A stretch of 43,502 nucleotides of DNA from NCBI GenBank assembly GCA_016937255.1, contig JAFGWG010000036.1, forward strand, positions 1 to 43,502, read 5' to 3'. Below are positions 7,068 through 16,124 of the stretch, in pieces. Every line of letters starts with the position of its first letter. Positions within the stretch are counted from its first letter, which is position 1. Source of the stretch: Bacteroidales bacterium. GTDB taxonomy: Bacteria > Bacteroidota > Bacteroidia > Bacteroidales > DTU049. The notes beneath the pieces were generated by a model. The model ran no database searches. It was not told where the DNA came from and worked only from the letters and a program-made list of their open reading frames with translations. The translations under genes and the position numbers were made by a program.

Positions 7068-8165
7068 TTATACATTGAAACGTACATGCAAGATGTCTCC
7101 ATCCTGCACAATATATGTTTTGCCTTCAAGGCGCATTTTACCTTTGTCTTTGCAAGCTGCTTCCGATTTTAGCTCAATCATATCATCGTAAGAGATGACT
7201 TCTGCTCGAATAAATCCTCTTTCCAAATCACTGTGAATGGTTCCTGCAGCCTGCTGGGCGTTGAGCCCTTTACGGATAGACCATGCACGGTTTTCTTTGC
7301 CTCCAACAGTGAAGAAAGAAACTAAATTGAGCATTTTGTAGGCAGAACGTGTCATTCGGTGCACACCGGGCTCGGTTAAACCAAGATCTGAAAGGAATTC
7401 AACTCTATCGTTCTCATCTTCGAGTTCACTAATTTCTGCTTCTGATTTTCCGGCAATGATCAAAGTCTCAGTTTCTTCCTTCTCAACTGCACTAATAAAT
7501 GCTTTTGCATAATCATTTCCTTCAACGGCTGAAGATTCATCAACATTGCAGATATACATTACAGGTTTTGCCGTAAGAAGACATAATTCCTGAATTACTT
7601 CTTCATCGTTTTTATCCCATTCAAGATCTCTTACATTTTTGAGCTCTTCCAGTTGAGCTTTGAATTTTGTTAAGCTGTCAAATGCAGGTTTTAAGGTCTT
7701 ATCACCTGTTTTGAATGCTTTTTCTACTTTCTGAAGCTTTTTATCAATCTGATCGAGATCTTTTACCTGCAATTCGAAATCTAGAATTTCTTTATCTCGA
7801 ACAGGGTCAATGCTGCCTTCCATATGGGGAAGTTGCGGGTCGTCAAAACAACGTACCACGTGAATGAGCGCATCCATATTTCGTACATCATTCAGAAATG
7901 TATTTCCGATTCCTTCTCCCTGCGATGCGCCTTTTGCTAATCCGGGAATATCAACAAGTTCTAAAGTTGCCGGAATGACTTTTTCGGCTTTGATCAGTTT
8001 ATCCAGTTCATAAAGGCGTGGATCTGCAACCTGTGCTGTTCCAAAATTACTTTTATTGGTGCTGAATGCAAAATTACTTGCCTCGGCTTTAGTGTTTGAT
8101 ATACAGTTAAAAATGGTCGTTTTACCACTGTTTGTTAGTCCAATAATTCCTGCTTTTAGTGCCAT
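7068..8165 (-). CDS. ychF: Redox-regulated ATPase YchF (Obg family)
   Basis: A 365-residue P-loop NTPase associated with ribosomes and the oxidative stress response. G1 is GLTNSGKT (residues 9-16), slightly different from the common GLPNVGKS. The G3 segment is DIPGLAKGASQGEGIGNTFL. In place of the NKxD GTP-specificity motif it has NVDE, as expected of the ATP-preferring YchF group. A coiled-coil insertion (DFELQVKDLDQIDKKL onward) and a C-terminal TGS domain with AWSIRKG and AAGTIHSDLERGF are present. The ATG at 8165 is 8 bases after the porin stop. The gene is therefore probably transcribed with the upstream metal-efflux genes, an unusual context for a housekeeping protein. Confidence 0.96.
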   Translation of the reverse strand: MALKAGIIGLTNSGKTTIFNCISNTKAEASNFAFSTNKSNFGTAQVADPRLYELDKLIKAEKVIPATLELVDIPGLAKGASQGEGIGNTFLNDVRNMDALIHVVRCFDDPQLPHMEGSIDPVRDKEILDFELQVKDLDQIDKKLQKVEKAFKTGDKTLKPAFDSLTKFKAQLEELKNVRDLEWDKNDEEVIQELCLLTAKPVMYICNVDESSAVEGNDYAKAFISAVEKEETETLIIAGKSEAEISELEDENDRVEFLSDLGLTEPGVHRMTRSAYKMLNLVSFFTVGGKENRAWSIRKGLNAQQAAGTIHSDLERGFIRAEVISYDDMIELKSEAACKDKGKMRLEGKTYIVQDGDILHVRFNV

Positions 8166-8173
8166 AGTTTAGT

Positions 8174-10015
8174 TTAATTGAAAAAGATCCAACTTAAGCC
8201 GAAGCGAAAACTTCGGTCGGGGAGGGGATACCCCGGAATTTGCCAATAATCAACGGGCAATAAACCCGCGGTTATGTTTTGCATTTCTACAAATACCCGC
8301 ATTCTTTTAATCTGAGCTTCTATAAAGACTCCGGGATATAAAAATCCGCCGGTTTTAATTTCATTTTGACGATAAAAAACCTGGCGTACCGGATCCCATG
8401 CATCTGCATAATATGGGGCATTTGCATTGAGTTCTATTCCTGATCTGAGACTAAGCGCTTTTTTGAAAACATTGTTTTTCATGCTCAACCGGAAACTACC
8501 TGCCCATTCTGGAATGCTGATATAATGTGCATTTCTTTCGTATTGGTATGCACCTTTCAAATCGACCATGAATCTGCCAAAATGAAATTTGCCTTTATAC
8601 AATGCGCCCTGAACCATTCCGTTCCCCCCTTGAGCAATAGTGGCTGATGTAAAATACATCATGTCATTTACTACGCTGTGAAATAGAGAAATGGAGTGCT
8701 TTTTATATCGAATTCCACCCTGAATTAGCAGTGTTTTGCTTTGTTTTGGATTGACAAGCCAGGCGATATGATTGCCGTAGTATTCGTTGAAAAAAACCGA
8801 TGGCATTTGCAATTGAAAATCGACAGAACCGAATCCTGCAAATTTTAGTGAATCACTGCCTTTTATGCCTCCGTGAAAAAATACATCACTGTGTGTAGTG
8901 CCTACAAGAGACATTTTTCCGTTGGCAAAAACCTGATAATCAGGAATTATGCCCGAAGAGAATGCAGCCTCAAGAACTGATTCTTGAAGGGTACTATCTT
9001 TAAAGGTATTGTAGATTTTATGCTGAACAAATCCACCACGAATATACCATCTGAAATAATGATTGCTTCTGTTTCCAATACGAAGAAAATTTTCCAAACT
9101 TTGATGTCTGAGTGAGTCTGCTGTGCGTGAAGTATCGAGCATTACAAGGTTGTAGAAGCCGCTTAGGGGATTATTATCAATATAAACACTATGTTTTCCC
9201 GTAATGGCAAATTCGTGCTCGACAAAGAGCTGATTTTCTTTTTTTGCTGATTTGTTGAGTGTAAATCCATGCACCACGAATAAATCGCTTTTCATGTATT
9301 TATGCTCAGCACTGTAGAGATATACCGGTAGCAATTGACGATCGAAAATTACAGTATCGAGAAAATTGGCTGGATTTGTAATTCCACCGTTTTCCTGTCT
9401 CTGAATATTATTTTGAGAGAAGCTGATAAAGCCATGATACGCTTTTCCGGTTCCTTTATAATGTAATGTTCCTCGAAAATGAGCTTGCTTACTTTTCTGA
9501 TTTTTTAAACCGCCCGGCGCGCTGACCAAACGATAATTGAGGCTGAGGCTAAATTGCTCTGTTAACGGCTGCGCATGTTGAAGATTAAAATATTGTTCCC
9601 TTTGATATCCACTTGAATAACTGGCCTCTACAAAGGCAGTTTTATTGTAATATAAGTAAATGTCTTTTCTTTCAAGATTATAAATTTTTTGTTCAGAGAA
9701 AAAGTCGAAATACCCACCTTGATTCTGAATTCTTTCAGGGAAATAGTTTGGTTGAAAAACAGAACCCATAACCCCGTTGGAATTGTAAAAACTTAATGAC
9801 TGAAGCGGATTAAATCTTCGAAAAGAACTTAAGCTATAGTCGTAATACAAACTATCGTTTATAATAGAGTTGTAAGGATCGGCATAGATAAATGGTATGA
9901 TGGCCGAATCCACCGTAAGTGAATCATGCTCATGGTCATCATGTTCCATGCCCTGTGCAAGAGAAAACAAGGGCAGGAGTACTAAAAATGTGATATGCAG
10001 TAATCTGATTTTCAT
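8174..10015 (-). CDS. Putative outer-membrane porin of the Bacteroidota beta-barrel type
   Basis: A 613-residue outer-membrane protein. Residues 1-20 are a signal peptide ending LFSLA-Q. The mature N-terminus carries a histidine/aspartate cluster, H25-D-D-H-E-H-D31, which could bind metal. The rest shows alternating amphipathic strands with many aromatic residues (for example YLYYNKTAFVEASYSSGYQ and YIRGGFVQHKIYNTF) and ends in a phenylalanine-rich strand (FRFGLSWIFFN), typical of a barrel recognised by the BAM machinery. It resembles the family annotated as putative porin in Bacteroidota. It follows the CzcB-like adaptor by 66 bases on the same strand, so a role with metal efflux is possible but not shown. 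Confidence 0.75.
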   Translation of the reverse strand: MKIRLLHITFLVLLPLFSLAQGMEHDDHEHDSLTVDSAIIPFIYADPYNSIINDSLYYDYSLSSFRRFNPLQSLSFYNSNGVMGSVFQPNYFPERIQNQGGYFDFFSEQKIYNLERKDIYLYYNKTAFVEASYSSGYQREQYFNLQHAQPLTEQFSLSLNYRLVSAPGGLKNQKSKQAHFRGTLHYKGTGKAYHGFISFSQNNIQRQENGGITNPANFLDTVIFDRQLLPVYLYSAEHKYMKSDLFVVHGFTLNKSAKKENQLFVEHEFAITGKHSVYIDNNPLSGFYNLVMLDTSRTADSLRHQSLENFLRIGNRSNHYFRWYIRGGFVQHKIYNTFKDSTLQESVLEAAFSSGIIPDYQVFANGKMSLVGTTHSDVFFHGGIKGSDSLKFAGFGSVDFQLQMPSVFFNEYYGNHIAWLVNPKQSKTLLIQGGIRYKKHSISLFHSVVNDMMYFTSATIAQGGNGMVQGALYKGKFHFGRFMVDLKGAYQYERNAHYISIPEWAGSFRLSMKNNVFKKALSLRSGIELNANAPYYADAWDPVRQVFYRQNEIKTGGFLYPGVFIEAQIKRMRVFVEMQNITAGLLPVDYWQIPGYPLPDRSFRFGLSWIFFN

Positions 10016-10081
10016 TAGAAATGCAAGGTCACAAAGATAATGATTTTAAGTGTAGATAAATTGTAGAGTTGCGCCGTAAAA

Positions 10082-11200
10082 TTAGTTTTGATGCATGGAA
10101 AAAGCTCCTTTAATTAAAAGACTGTCATTGATATTATTTAGAATTTCGATATGAGCATCGCTCTTCATGCCTGTTTTCACTTCTAATTCTTTGAAATAGT
10201 AATTTGTTTCATCTTCACCTGTTTTAATATAAATGAAGTTTTGCCCGGCAGAGGAAACCACAGCTTGTTCAGGGATACTCAAACCGCTTTTTTTATCACT
10301 TTTAAGAATGGTTTCCACGTACATCCCATTAATAAACTTATCCGATGTGCTATTCTTGTTAATATCAGCATAACATCTTACGGACTTGGTGTCTGGGTTA
10401 ATGCTTTTTCCAATACTGCTTAGGTTTCCATGAAAAATGATGTCGTTTTGTCCCGGAAGATAGAATTCTACGTCCATATCTTTTTCAATGTATGCAATGT
10501 CTTTTTCAAAAATATTGATTTCCAGTTGCAATTGTTGCACATCGATTAATTCCAAAAGAAAGTCATCTGTTTTGGCGTATTGCCCGTTAATGGCATCAAG
10601 TCGGCTGATATATCCGCTTAAAGGAGCGTAGATATAGTACGCTTTGGTAAAAGTTCCCTGTTCCACTTTTTCGGGTGCAATATGCAGTTGTTCCAATTGT
10701 GTTCGCAATCCTCTGTAGGTAGCAAGAATATTAAGATACTTGCTTTCCGCTTCCTGGAAATCTTTTTGTGAGGAAATTTGATTTTGTGAAAGTTTTTTCA
10801 ATCTGAGATATTCAGCTTCACTACTTTTTATTAGAGCAGAAGTTTCTGCGAATTGCTGCTGCAGTTTCAAAATCTCATTGCTTTCAATGCTGAATAGCAA
10901 TTGCCCTTTATATACATAGGTTCCTTCTTGTAAATTGTAGTAGCGCAAAATGCCTTCAACAGGGATATGAATACGAGCGATTCCCGAAGGTTTTACCCGA
11001 ATATAACCACTGCTTTGAATGCTGTGATTAAATTCTTTCTCTATAGGCAAGCCCAATTCCATTCCTGATGTTTTGAATTGCTCTTTACTAATGGTGATTT
11101 CATCGGTTTCATTTATTGCCTCTTCCTGTACAGAATTGCCTCCACAAGAAGCCAGGAAAAGTACCGAAACGAAAATGGCTGTAAAATATTTGTTTTTCAT
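10082..11200 (-). CDS. RND efflux periplasmic adaptor lipoprotein (CzcB/CusB family)
   Basis: Membrane-fusion subunit bridging the inner-membrane RND pump and the outer-membrane channel. The 372-residue protein begins with a lipoprotein signal, MKNKYFTAIFVSVLFLASC with C19 as the lipidation site. Then follow a lipoyl-like half (RIHIPVEGILRYYNLQEGTYV), a helical hairpin rich in Q, E and K (LKLQQQFAETSALIKSSEAE and beyond), the second lipoyl half (YYIYAPLSGYISRLDAINGQ), and a beta-barrel region with FYLPGQNDIIFHGNLSSIG. I start it at the ATG at 11200, which directly precedes the signal peptide; the longer frame would need a TTG. The czcA stop lies 6 bases upstream, so the two genes form an operon. 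Confidence 0.92.
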   Translation of the reverse strand: MKNKYFTAIFVSVLFLASCGGNSVQEEAINETDEITISKEQFKTSGMELGLPIEKEFNHSIQSSGYIRVKPSGIARIHIPVEGILRYYNLQEGTYVYKGQLLFSIESNEILKLQQQFAETSALIKSSEAEYLRLKKLSQNQISSQKDFQEAESKYLNILATYRGLRTQLEQLHIAPEKVEQGTFTKAYYIYAPLSGYISRLDAINGQYAKTDDFLLELIDVQQLQLEINIFEKDIAYIEKDMDVEFYLPGQNDIIFHGNLSSIGKSINPDTKSVRCYADINKNSTSDKFINGMYVETILKSDKKSGLSIPEQAVVSSAGQNFIYIKTGEDETNYYFKELEVKTGMKSDAHIEILNNINDSLLIKGAFSMHQN

Positions 11201-11205
11201 AATTG

Positions 11206-14200
11206 TCAAAAAATTAGATAGTTAATCTCCGTTGCAATTTGATTGTATTCGGCTAGGAGGTCAAGATATTTAAGTTCAATTTCAAAAGCATTATTCATGC
11301 TTATGATAAATTCAAAGAAATCAATTTCACCACTTAAATAGCTTTCAGATGCAAACTTTTTAAGTTCTTCGGCAAGTGCTAAATCTTCATTTTCAAAACG
11401 TTCAATGATGGTGTTATAATTTTCTGCTTCAGTAAGAAGGTTCTGAAGTAGCAAGGAAAATTTCAATTCATATTGCTCAATATTGTTTGATTGAATTTGC
11501 ACTTGTAATTTCTGTGCTTGAATTTCGGATTGCTGACCTTGAAAAAATAGCGGAATTTTTACCCCTACCTCAAATCCCATATAGTTTTGACCAGGACTAT
11601 AGCTATTATTGCCATTATAGTATCCAAGGTTAATGTCTGGCAAGATTTTTCTCCGTTCAAATTGCAGCATTCGTTGTTGAAGTTCAGCATTAGATTGCAT
11701 TAGTTTATACCCGGGATCGCTATTTATATCTGGAATTTTAATTTCGGTTTTTTTCAGAGGAGAATAATCAATATTTAAGCTTCTATTGCTATTCATTATG
11801 ATCGAAAGCTCCAAATACGCATTTTGAATTTCCTGATTGATTTTCTGAACTTCAGTTTGACTTTTTGATCTTTGCGATCGGGCATTCAGCCATACGAGCT
11901 TTGAAGTTCGTCCACTTTTAAAATTTTCTTCGGCAGCGCTTTCGTTTGCGGCATTAAGACTATCCGATTTAATAAGAATCTTCTGTTTATTGAGTAAATA
12001 TAAAATCCGAAAATACTTTTGTTCCACATCTTTCTTAAGCATATGAGCAGCTGCATCAAGCGAATTGGAATAATAATTAGTTTGGCTTTTCAGCATTTTC
12101 GATTTTCCTGAATAATAGCTTGGGAATTTGAATTCCTGCTCAATTCCCCAGATGTTTAATGGATAACCGTTTTCGGCAATATTATTCTCATCAGTTCCAT
12201 AGTAGATATACGTTTTATCAAAGCTATACCCTGAATGCTGAAGTTTTTTTGCAGCTTCCAGTTCAAGCTGACTATTGGAAATGGATAAGTTGTTTTGAAG
12301 AGCTTTTTCTTGAATTTCTTCTAATGATAAGGTGCTTTCTTGTGCATTGACTTGAATTATAGATCCAATTCCAAAAAGAAGAACCATAAGAAGCTTTTTA
12401 TCGGCTCTGATTAGTTTAAATGGTCGCCATTGAATACCCGTGATATTATCCCAAACTGCGTATAGTAAGGGTAGGGCAATCATAGTAAGCAAGGTAGATG
12501 TAATTAGTCCGCCAATAACAACTGTTGCAAGAGGTCTTTGTACTTCTGCCCCCGCCGAATTGGAAATGGCCATTGGGAGGAAGCCCAATGCAGCTGCAGA
12601 AGCTGTAAGAAGAACTGGACGTAATCGTCCTCTGGTGGCTTTCAATATTCGTTCTCGCATGTCTGTAACTCCTTCTTCTTTAAGTTCTTTCAGGTATTCT
12701 ATTAGCACAATGCCGTTGAGAACTGCGATACCGAACAACGCAATAAATCCAACTCCAGCCGAAATGCTGAAAGGCATTCCTCTGATCCAAAGTAAAGCTA
12801 CTCCTCCAACTGTTGCTAACGGTACAGCTGAAAATACCATAATGGCTTCTTTAATAGACTTAAACGCAAAATGCAAGAAAATAAAAATGAGTAATAACGC
12901 TATGGGTACGGCTATTTTTAGTCGATTGCTCGCATTTTCAAGGTTTTTAAATTGTCCACCGTATTCAATATGATAGCCGGCAGGTAATTTAATGTTTGCA
13001 TTGATAAGTGCCTGAACGTCTTGCACCACAGATTGTAGATCTCGGTTTCGTACATTTACGCTTACCACAACTCTTCTTTGTGTATTGTCGCGTGAAATTT
13101 TTGCCGGACCTTCAGTATATTCAATATTGGCGACATCTTTTAGTCTGATTTGACCTTGCCCACCAGGAAGCGCAATATTAATCTGTTCAATATTTTGAAT
13201 GTCGTTTCTGAAGTCTTCTTCAAAGCGAACCACCATGTCAAATTGCTTTTCTCCTTCAAAGATGCTTCCAGCTACCATTCCTCCAAATGCTGCAGATACA
13301 TACATGTTGAGGGTTTCAATATTGAGCCCGTAGTATGCAATCATGTCACGGTTATATGTGATTTTGATTTGCGGAAGCCCAACGGTTTTTTCAAGAATAA
13401 CATCAGATGCACCGGGAACATCTTCAATCAGGTCTTTAATTTCACGTGCAGTATTATTTAGAATGTCGAGATCTTCTCCAAATATTTTAATGGCTAAATC
13501 AGAACGAACACCGGTAATCAGCTCGTTAAAGCGCATTTCAATAGGTTGTGTAAACTCGTATTCAATATTGGGAATTACACTCAGCGCTTCTTTGAATAAA
13601 CCTGCCAGTTCTTCTTTGTCGCCAGCCGAAACCCATTCGCTTTTGGGTCTCAGTTTGATAATCATATCAATTTCTTCCATCGACATTGGATCAGTAGGAA
13701 CTTCTGCTGCTCCAATTCTGCTCACAATCTGATCAATTTCAGGAAACTGATTAATGAGAATCTGCTCCATCTGTGTGGTATATTCAATTGTTCTTGATAA
13801 TGATGTTCCTGTTTTCAGAGCCGGCTGAATAACAAAATCTCCTTCATCAAGGGTAGGAACAAATTCTCCTCCCATTCTGGTGAATAGAAAACCTGTTGCA
13901 ATTAGTGATGCAATGGCCATGGAGAAAATGATTTTTTTGTGATTGTATGACCATTTGATAACAGGACAATAGGATTTGTAAGCCAAGTCCATGATCCGTT
14001 CAGAGATGTTTTTCTTAGTTCTTTTTTCAGGTTTAAGAAACAAAGATGCTGCTACCGGTAGCCAAGTGAGACCAAAAAACATGGCTCCAAGAACAGCAAA
14101 GCTAAACGAAAGCGCCATGGGGCGGAACATTTTACCTTCGACTCCGGTAAGTGATAATACAGGAATAAAAACCAGAAGAATAATAATTTGACCAAAAATG

Positions 14201-15552
14201 GCAGAATTCATCATTTTGGAGGAGCCTTCAAGCGAAATTTTGTCCATTATTTGAGACTTATTATCACTTGATTGTATTTTGGCCTTATTTGTCATGATGT
14301 GTATCATGATGAATTCTACAATAATAACAGCACCATCGATAATAATTCCAAAATCAAGTGCACCAAGACTCATGAGGTTGGCGTCAATGCCGAAGAGATA
14401 CATCATTGAAAGCGTAAAAAGAAGACTGAGTGGTATCATTGAAGCAATTACCAACCCGGATCTGAGATTTCCAAGAAGTACAAGAACGATGATAAATACA
14501 ATTAAACACCCCAAAATCAGGTTTTCAAAAACGGTAAAAGATGTTTTTGAGATGAGCTCACTTCGCTCAATAATTGGATTAATATATACGCCTTCTGGTA
14601 GTATGCTTTGAATCTCAGCTACACGCTTTTTTACGGCTGTGATAACTTTATTGGAATTGGCGTTTTTGAGCATCATAATCTGCCCCATAACTTTTTCGCC
14701 TTCTCCATTGGCAGTAATAGCTCCAAAACGATTGGCATGACCAAGTTGAACAATAGCAATATCGCGAATGCGAATCGGAATGCCATCAATGTTTTGCACA
14801 ACAACAGATTCAATGTCTTCAATGCTTTTTAGCAGACCATCTCCTCTAATAAAATAGCTTTGCTCTTCTTTTTCTATGTATGCTCCACCCGCTATATCAT
14901 TATTTGTTTGTAAGGCAAGGAAAACATCCCCGATGGTAAGCTCAAATTTCTTAAGCTGCTCAGGGTTGACTGCAACTTCATATTGTTTCAGGTAGCCTCC
15001 CCACGTGTTTACTTCTACCACTCCGGGAATTCCGCTAAGGGCTCTTTTTACAATCCAATCTTGAATGCTTCTGAGTTCAGAAATGGAATATTTCCCTTCA
15101 TATCCGGGTTTTACATCAAGAATGTATTGATAGATTTCTCCCAAACCAGTACTGATGGGTCCCATTTCAGGTGTGCCAAATCCTTCTGGAATATTTTCCG
15201 AGGCGGCACTGAGCTTCTCAGCAATTAGTTGCCTTGGTAAATATGTGTCCATACTTTCTTCAAATACTATGGTAACTACCGATAAGCCAAATTTTGAAAT
15301 AGAGCGAATTTCTTCAACACCCGGTAAATTAGCCATTTCCAGCTCAATGGGATAAGTAATGAATTTCTCAACATCCTGAGTTGCAAGATTAGGACTAGTT
15401 GTAATGACTTGAACTTGATTGTTTGTAATATCGGGCACAGCTCCTAATGGAATATTAAGCGCTGCATATATGCCAAAGCCAGTAATACTTGCAGTAAGTA
15501 ATATGATTATTAATTTATGAGAAATACTAAACTGTATGATTTTGTGCAACAT
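11206..15552 (-). CDS. czcA: CzcA-family heavy-metal RND pump fused to a TolC-like outer-membrane factor
   Basis: A 1448-residue protein. Residues 1 to about 1040 form a complete heavy-metal RND transporter: an N-terminal TM helix, GAVPDITNNQVQV, two porter domains and twelve predicted TM segments. The proton-relay motif in TM4 is D400-FGIII-D406-GAVIIV-E413, the form seen in divalent-cation exporters (Zn/Co/Cd/Ni) rather than Cu/Ag CusA. At about 1045-1065 comes a hydrophobic stretch, LLMVLLFGIGSIIQVNAQ, that looks like an internal signal peptide. It is followed by an approximately 390-residue TolC-like domain beginning LSLEEIQEKALQNNLSISNS and containing long coiled coils. Such fusions are known in Bacteroidota. 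The ATG at 15552 has AGG upstream; the longer frame needs TTG. Confidence 0.95.
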   Translation of the reverse strand: MLHKIIQFSISHKLIIILLTASITGFGIYAALNIPLGAVPDITNNQVQVITTSPNLATQDVEKFITYPIELEMANLPGVEEIRSISKFGLSVVTIVFEESMDTYLPRQLIAEKLSAASENIPEGFGTPEMGPISTGLGEIYQYILDVKPGYEGKYSISELRSIQDWIVKRALSGIPGVVEVNTWGGYLKQYEVAVNPEQLKKFELTIGDVFLALQTNNDIAGGAYIEKEEQSYFIRGDGLLKSIEDIESVVVQNIDGIPIRIRDIAIVQLGHANRFGAITANGEGEKVMGQIMMLKNANSNKVITAVKKRVAEIQSILPEGVYINPIIERSELISKTSFTVFENLILGCLIVFIIVLVLLGNLRSGLVIASMIPLSLLFTLSMMYLFGIDANLMSLGALDFGIIIDGAVIIVEFIMIHIMTNKAKIQSSDNKSQIMDKISLEGSSKMMNSAIFGQIIILLVFIPVLSLTGVEGKMFRPMALSFSFAVLGAMFFGLTWLPVAASLFLKPEKRTKKNISERIMDLAYKSYCPVIKWSYNHKKIIFSMAIASLIATGFLFTRMGGEFVPTLDEGDFVIQPALKTGTSLSRTIEYTTQMEQILINQFPEIDQIVSRIGAAEVPTDPMSMEEIDMIIKLRPKSEWVSAGDKEELAGLFKEALSVIPNIEYEFTQPIEMRFNELITGVRSDLAIKIFGEDLDILNNTAREIKDLIEDVPGASDVILEKTVGLPQIKITYNRDMIAYYGLNIETLNMYVSAAFGGMVAGSIFEGEKQFDMVVRFEEDFRNDIQNIEQINIALPGGQGQIRLKDVANIEYTEGPAKISRDNTQRRVVVSVNVRNRDLQSVVQDVQALINANIKLPAGYHIEYGGQFKNLENASNRLKIAVPIALLLIFIFLHFAFKSIKEAIMVFSAVPLATVGGVALLWIRGMPFSISAGVGFIALFGIAVLNGIVLIEYLKELKEEGVTDMRERILKATRGRLRPVLLTASAAALGFLPMAISNSAGAEVQRPLATVVIGGLITSTLLTMIALPLLYAVWDNITGIQWRPFKLIRADKKLLMVLLFGIGSIIQVNAQESTLSLEEIQEKALQNNLSISNSQLELEAAKKLQHSGYSFDKTYIYYGTDENNIAENGYPLNIWGIEQEFKFPSYYSGKSKMLKSQTNYYSNSLDAAAHMLKKDVEQKYFRILYLLNKQKILIKSDSLNAANESAAEENFKSGRTSKLVWLNARSQRSKSQTEVQKINQEIQNAYLELSIIMNSNRSLNIDYSPLKKTEIKIPDINSDPGYKLMQSNAELQQRMLQFERRKILPDINLGYYNGNNSYSPGQNYMGFEVGVKIPLFFQGQQSEIQAQKLQVQIQSNNIEQYELKFSLLLQNLLTEAENYNTIIERFENEDLALAEELKKFASESYLSGEIDFFEFIISMNNAFEIELKYLDLLAEYNQIATEINYLIF

Positions 15553-15567
15553 AAACCTCGTTTTATG

Positions 15568-15575
15568 CAAAATTA
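15568..15575 (-). promoter_or_regulatory. Possible -7 element of the czcA operon
   Basis: The minus strand reads TAATTTTG, matching the Bacteroidota TAnnTTTG consensus, 15 bases before the czcA ATG at 15552. A -33 TTG at the usual spacing was not seen, so only the -7 match supports it. It lies in the 105-base divergent region shared with the phosphatase operon. Confidence 0.45.
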
Positions 15576-15636
15576 ATCATTAATATCTTTCTTTTACATA
15601 CTTATTGATCTATATCATTATTCGAGCATTTTTTTG

Positions 15637-15644
15637 TATCTTTG
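15637..15644 (+). promoter_or_regulatory. Possible -7 element of the phosphatase operon
   Basis: TATCTTTG matches TAnnTTTG exactly and ends 13 bases before the ATG at 15658. A transcript starting a few bases downstream would have a very short leader, which is common in this phylum. Confidence 0.55.
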
Positions 15645-15657
15645 AAACAAAAACTCT

Positions 15658-16119
15658 ATGAAATATTTGATGGTCTGTCATGGCAATATTTGCCGTTCTC
15701 CCATGGCAATGGGACTTCTTCGTCGTAAATTGGAACAAATTGGTAGTGATTCGGTAGTCGATTCATGTGGGTTTGAACCATATCACATTGGTGATGCTCC
15801 CGATAAAAGAGCTCAGAAGGTGCTGATGAAGAAGGATATAGATGTATCAGATCACCGCGCACGATTGTTTACAGAAGAGGATTTCGATGAGTTTGATCAC
15901 ATCTTTGTGATGGATCGCAAAAATTTTACAGACATCAAAGCTCGCGCTCGTAATGAAGAAGATATGAAGAAAGTACAGCTTTTGCTTGATGTTGTTTATC
16001 CAGGCGAGCATCTCGAAGTTCCTGATCCTTATTATGGTCTTGAAGAAGGGTTTCGCACAACCTATGCTCATGTTAGTGGTGCAGCTGAAGCAATTGTTGA
16101 TATTTATGAGAAAAAATAG
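15658..16119 (+). CDS. Low-molecular-weight protein tyrosine phosphatase
   Basis: A 153-residue cytoplasmic phosphatase with the LMW-PTP signature at the very N-terminus: V-C7-H-G-N-I-C-R13-S gives the catalytic cysteine and phosphate-binding arginine. The general acid lies in the loop D123-P-Y-Y-G. FVMDRKNF and a C-terminal helix complete the fold. The substrate may be a tyrosine kinase or protein arginine phosphate, but nothing nearby identifies one. It is the first gene of a three-gene plus-strand cluster, with 5 bases to the next gene. The start is fixed by the catalytic loop beginning five residues in. Confidence 0.93.
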   Translation: MKYLMVCHGNICRSPMAMGLLRRKLEQIGSDSVVDSCGFEPYHIGDAPDKRAQKVLMKKDIDVSDHRARLFTEEDFDEFDHIFVMDRKNFTDIKARARNEEDMKKVQLLLDVVYPGEHLEVPDPYYGLEEGFRTTYAHVSGAAEAIVDIYEKK

Positions 16120-16124
16120 ATTAC

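Noticed and set aside
7064-7129. N-terminal extension of DAHP synthase
   Set aside because: It would overlap the end of ychF by 62 bases and adds no family sequence; the ATG at 7063 fits the family start.
12300-12460. Possible frameshift or missed gene boundary at the RND-TolC junction
   Set aside because: The frame is continuous through the junction and the fusion layout is a known one in Bacteroidota, so no error needs to be assumed.
12440-12973. 177-codon plus-strand frame inside czcA
   Set aside because: Antisense shadow of the conserved RND coding region; composition reflects the opposite strand.
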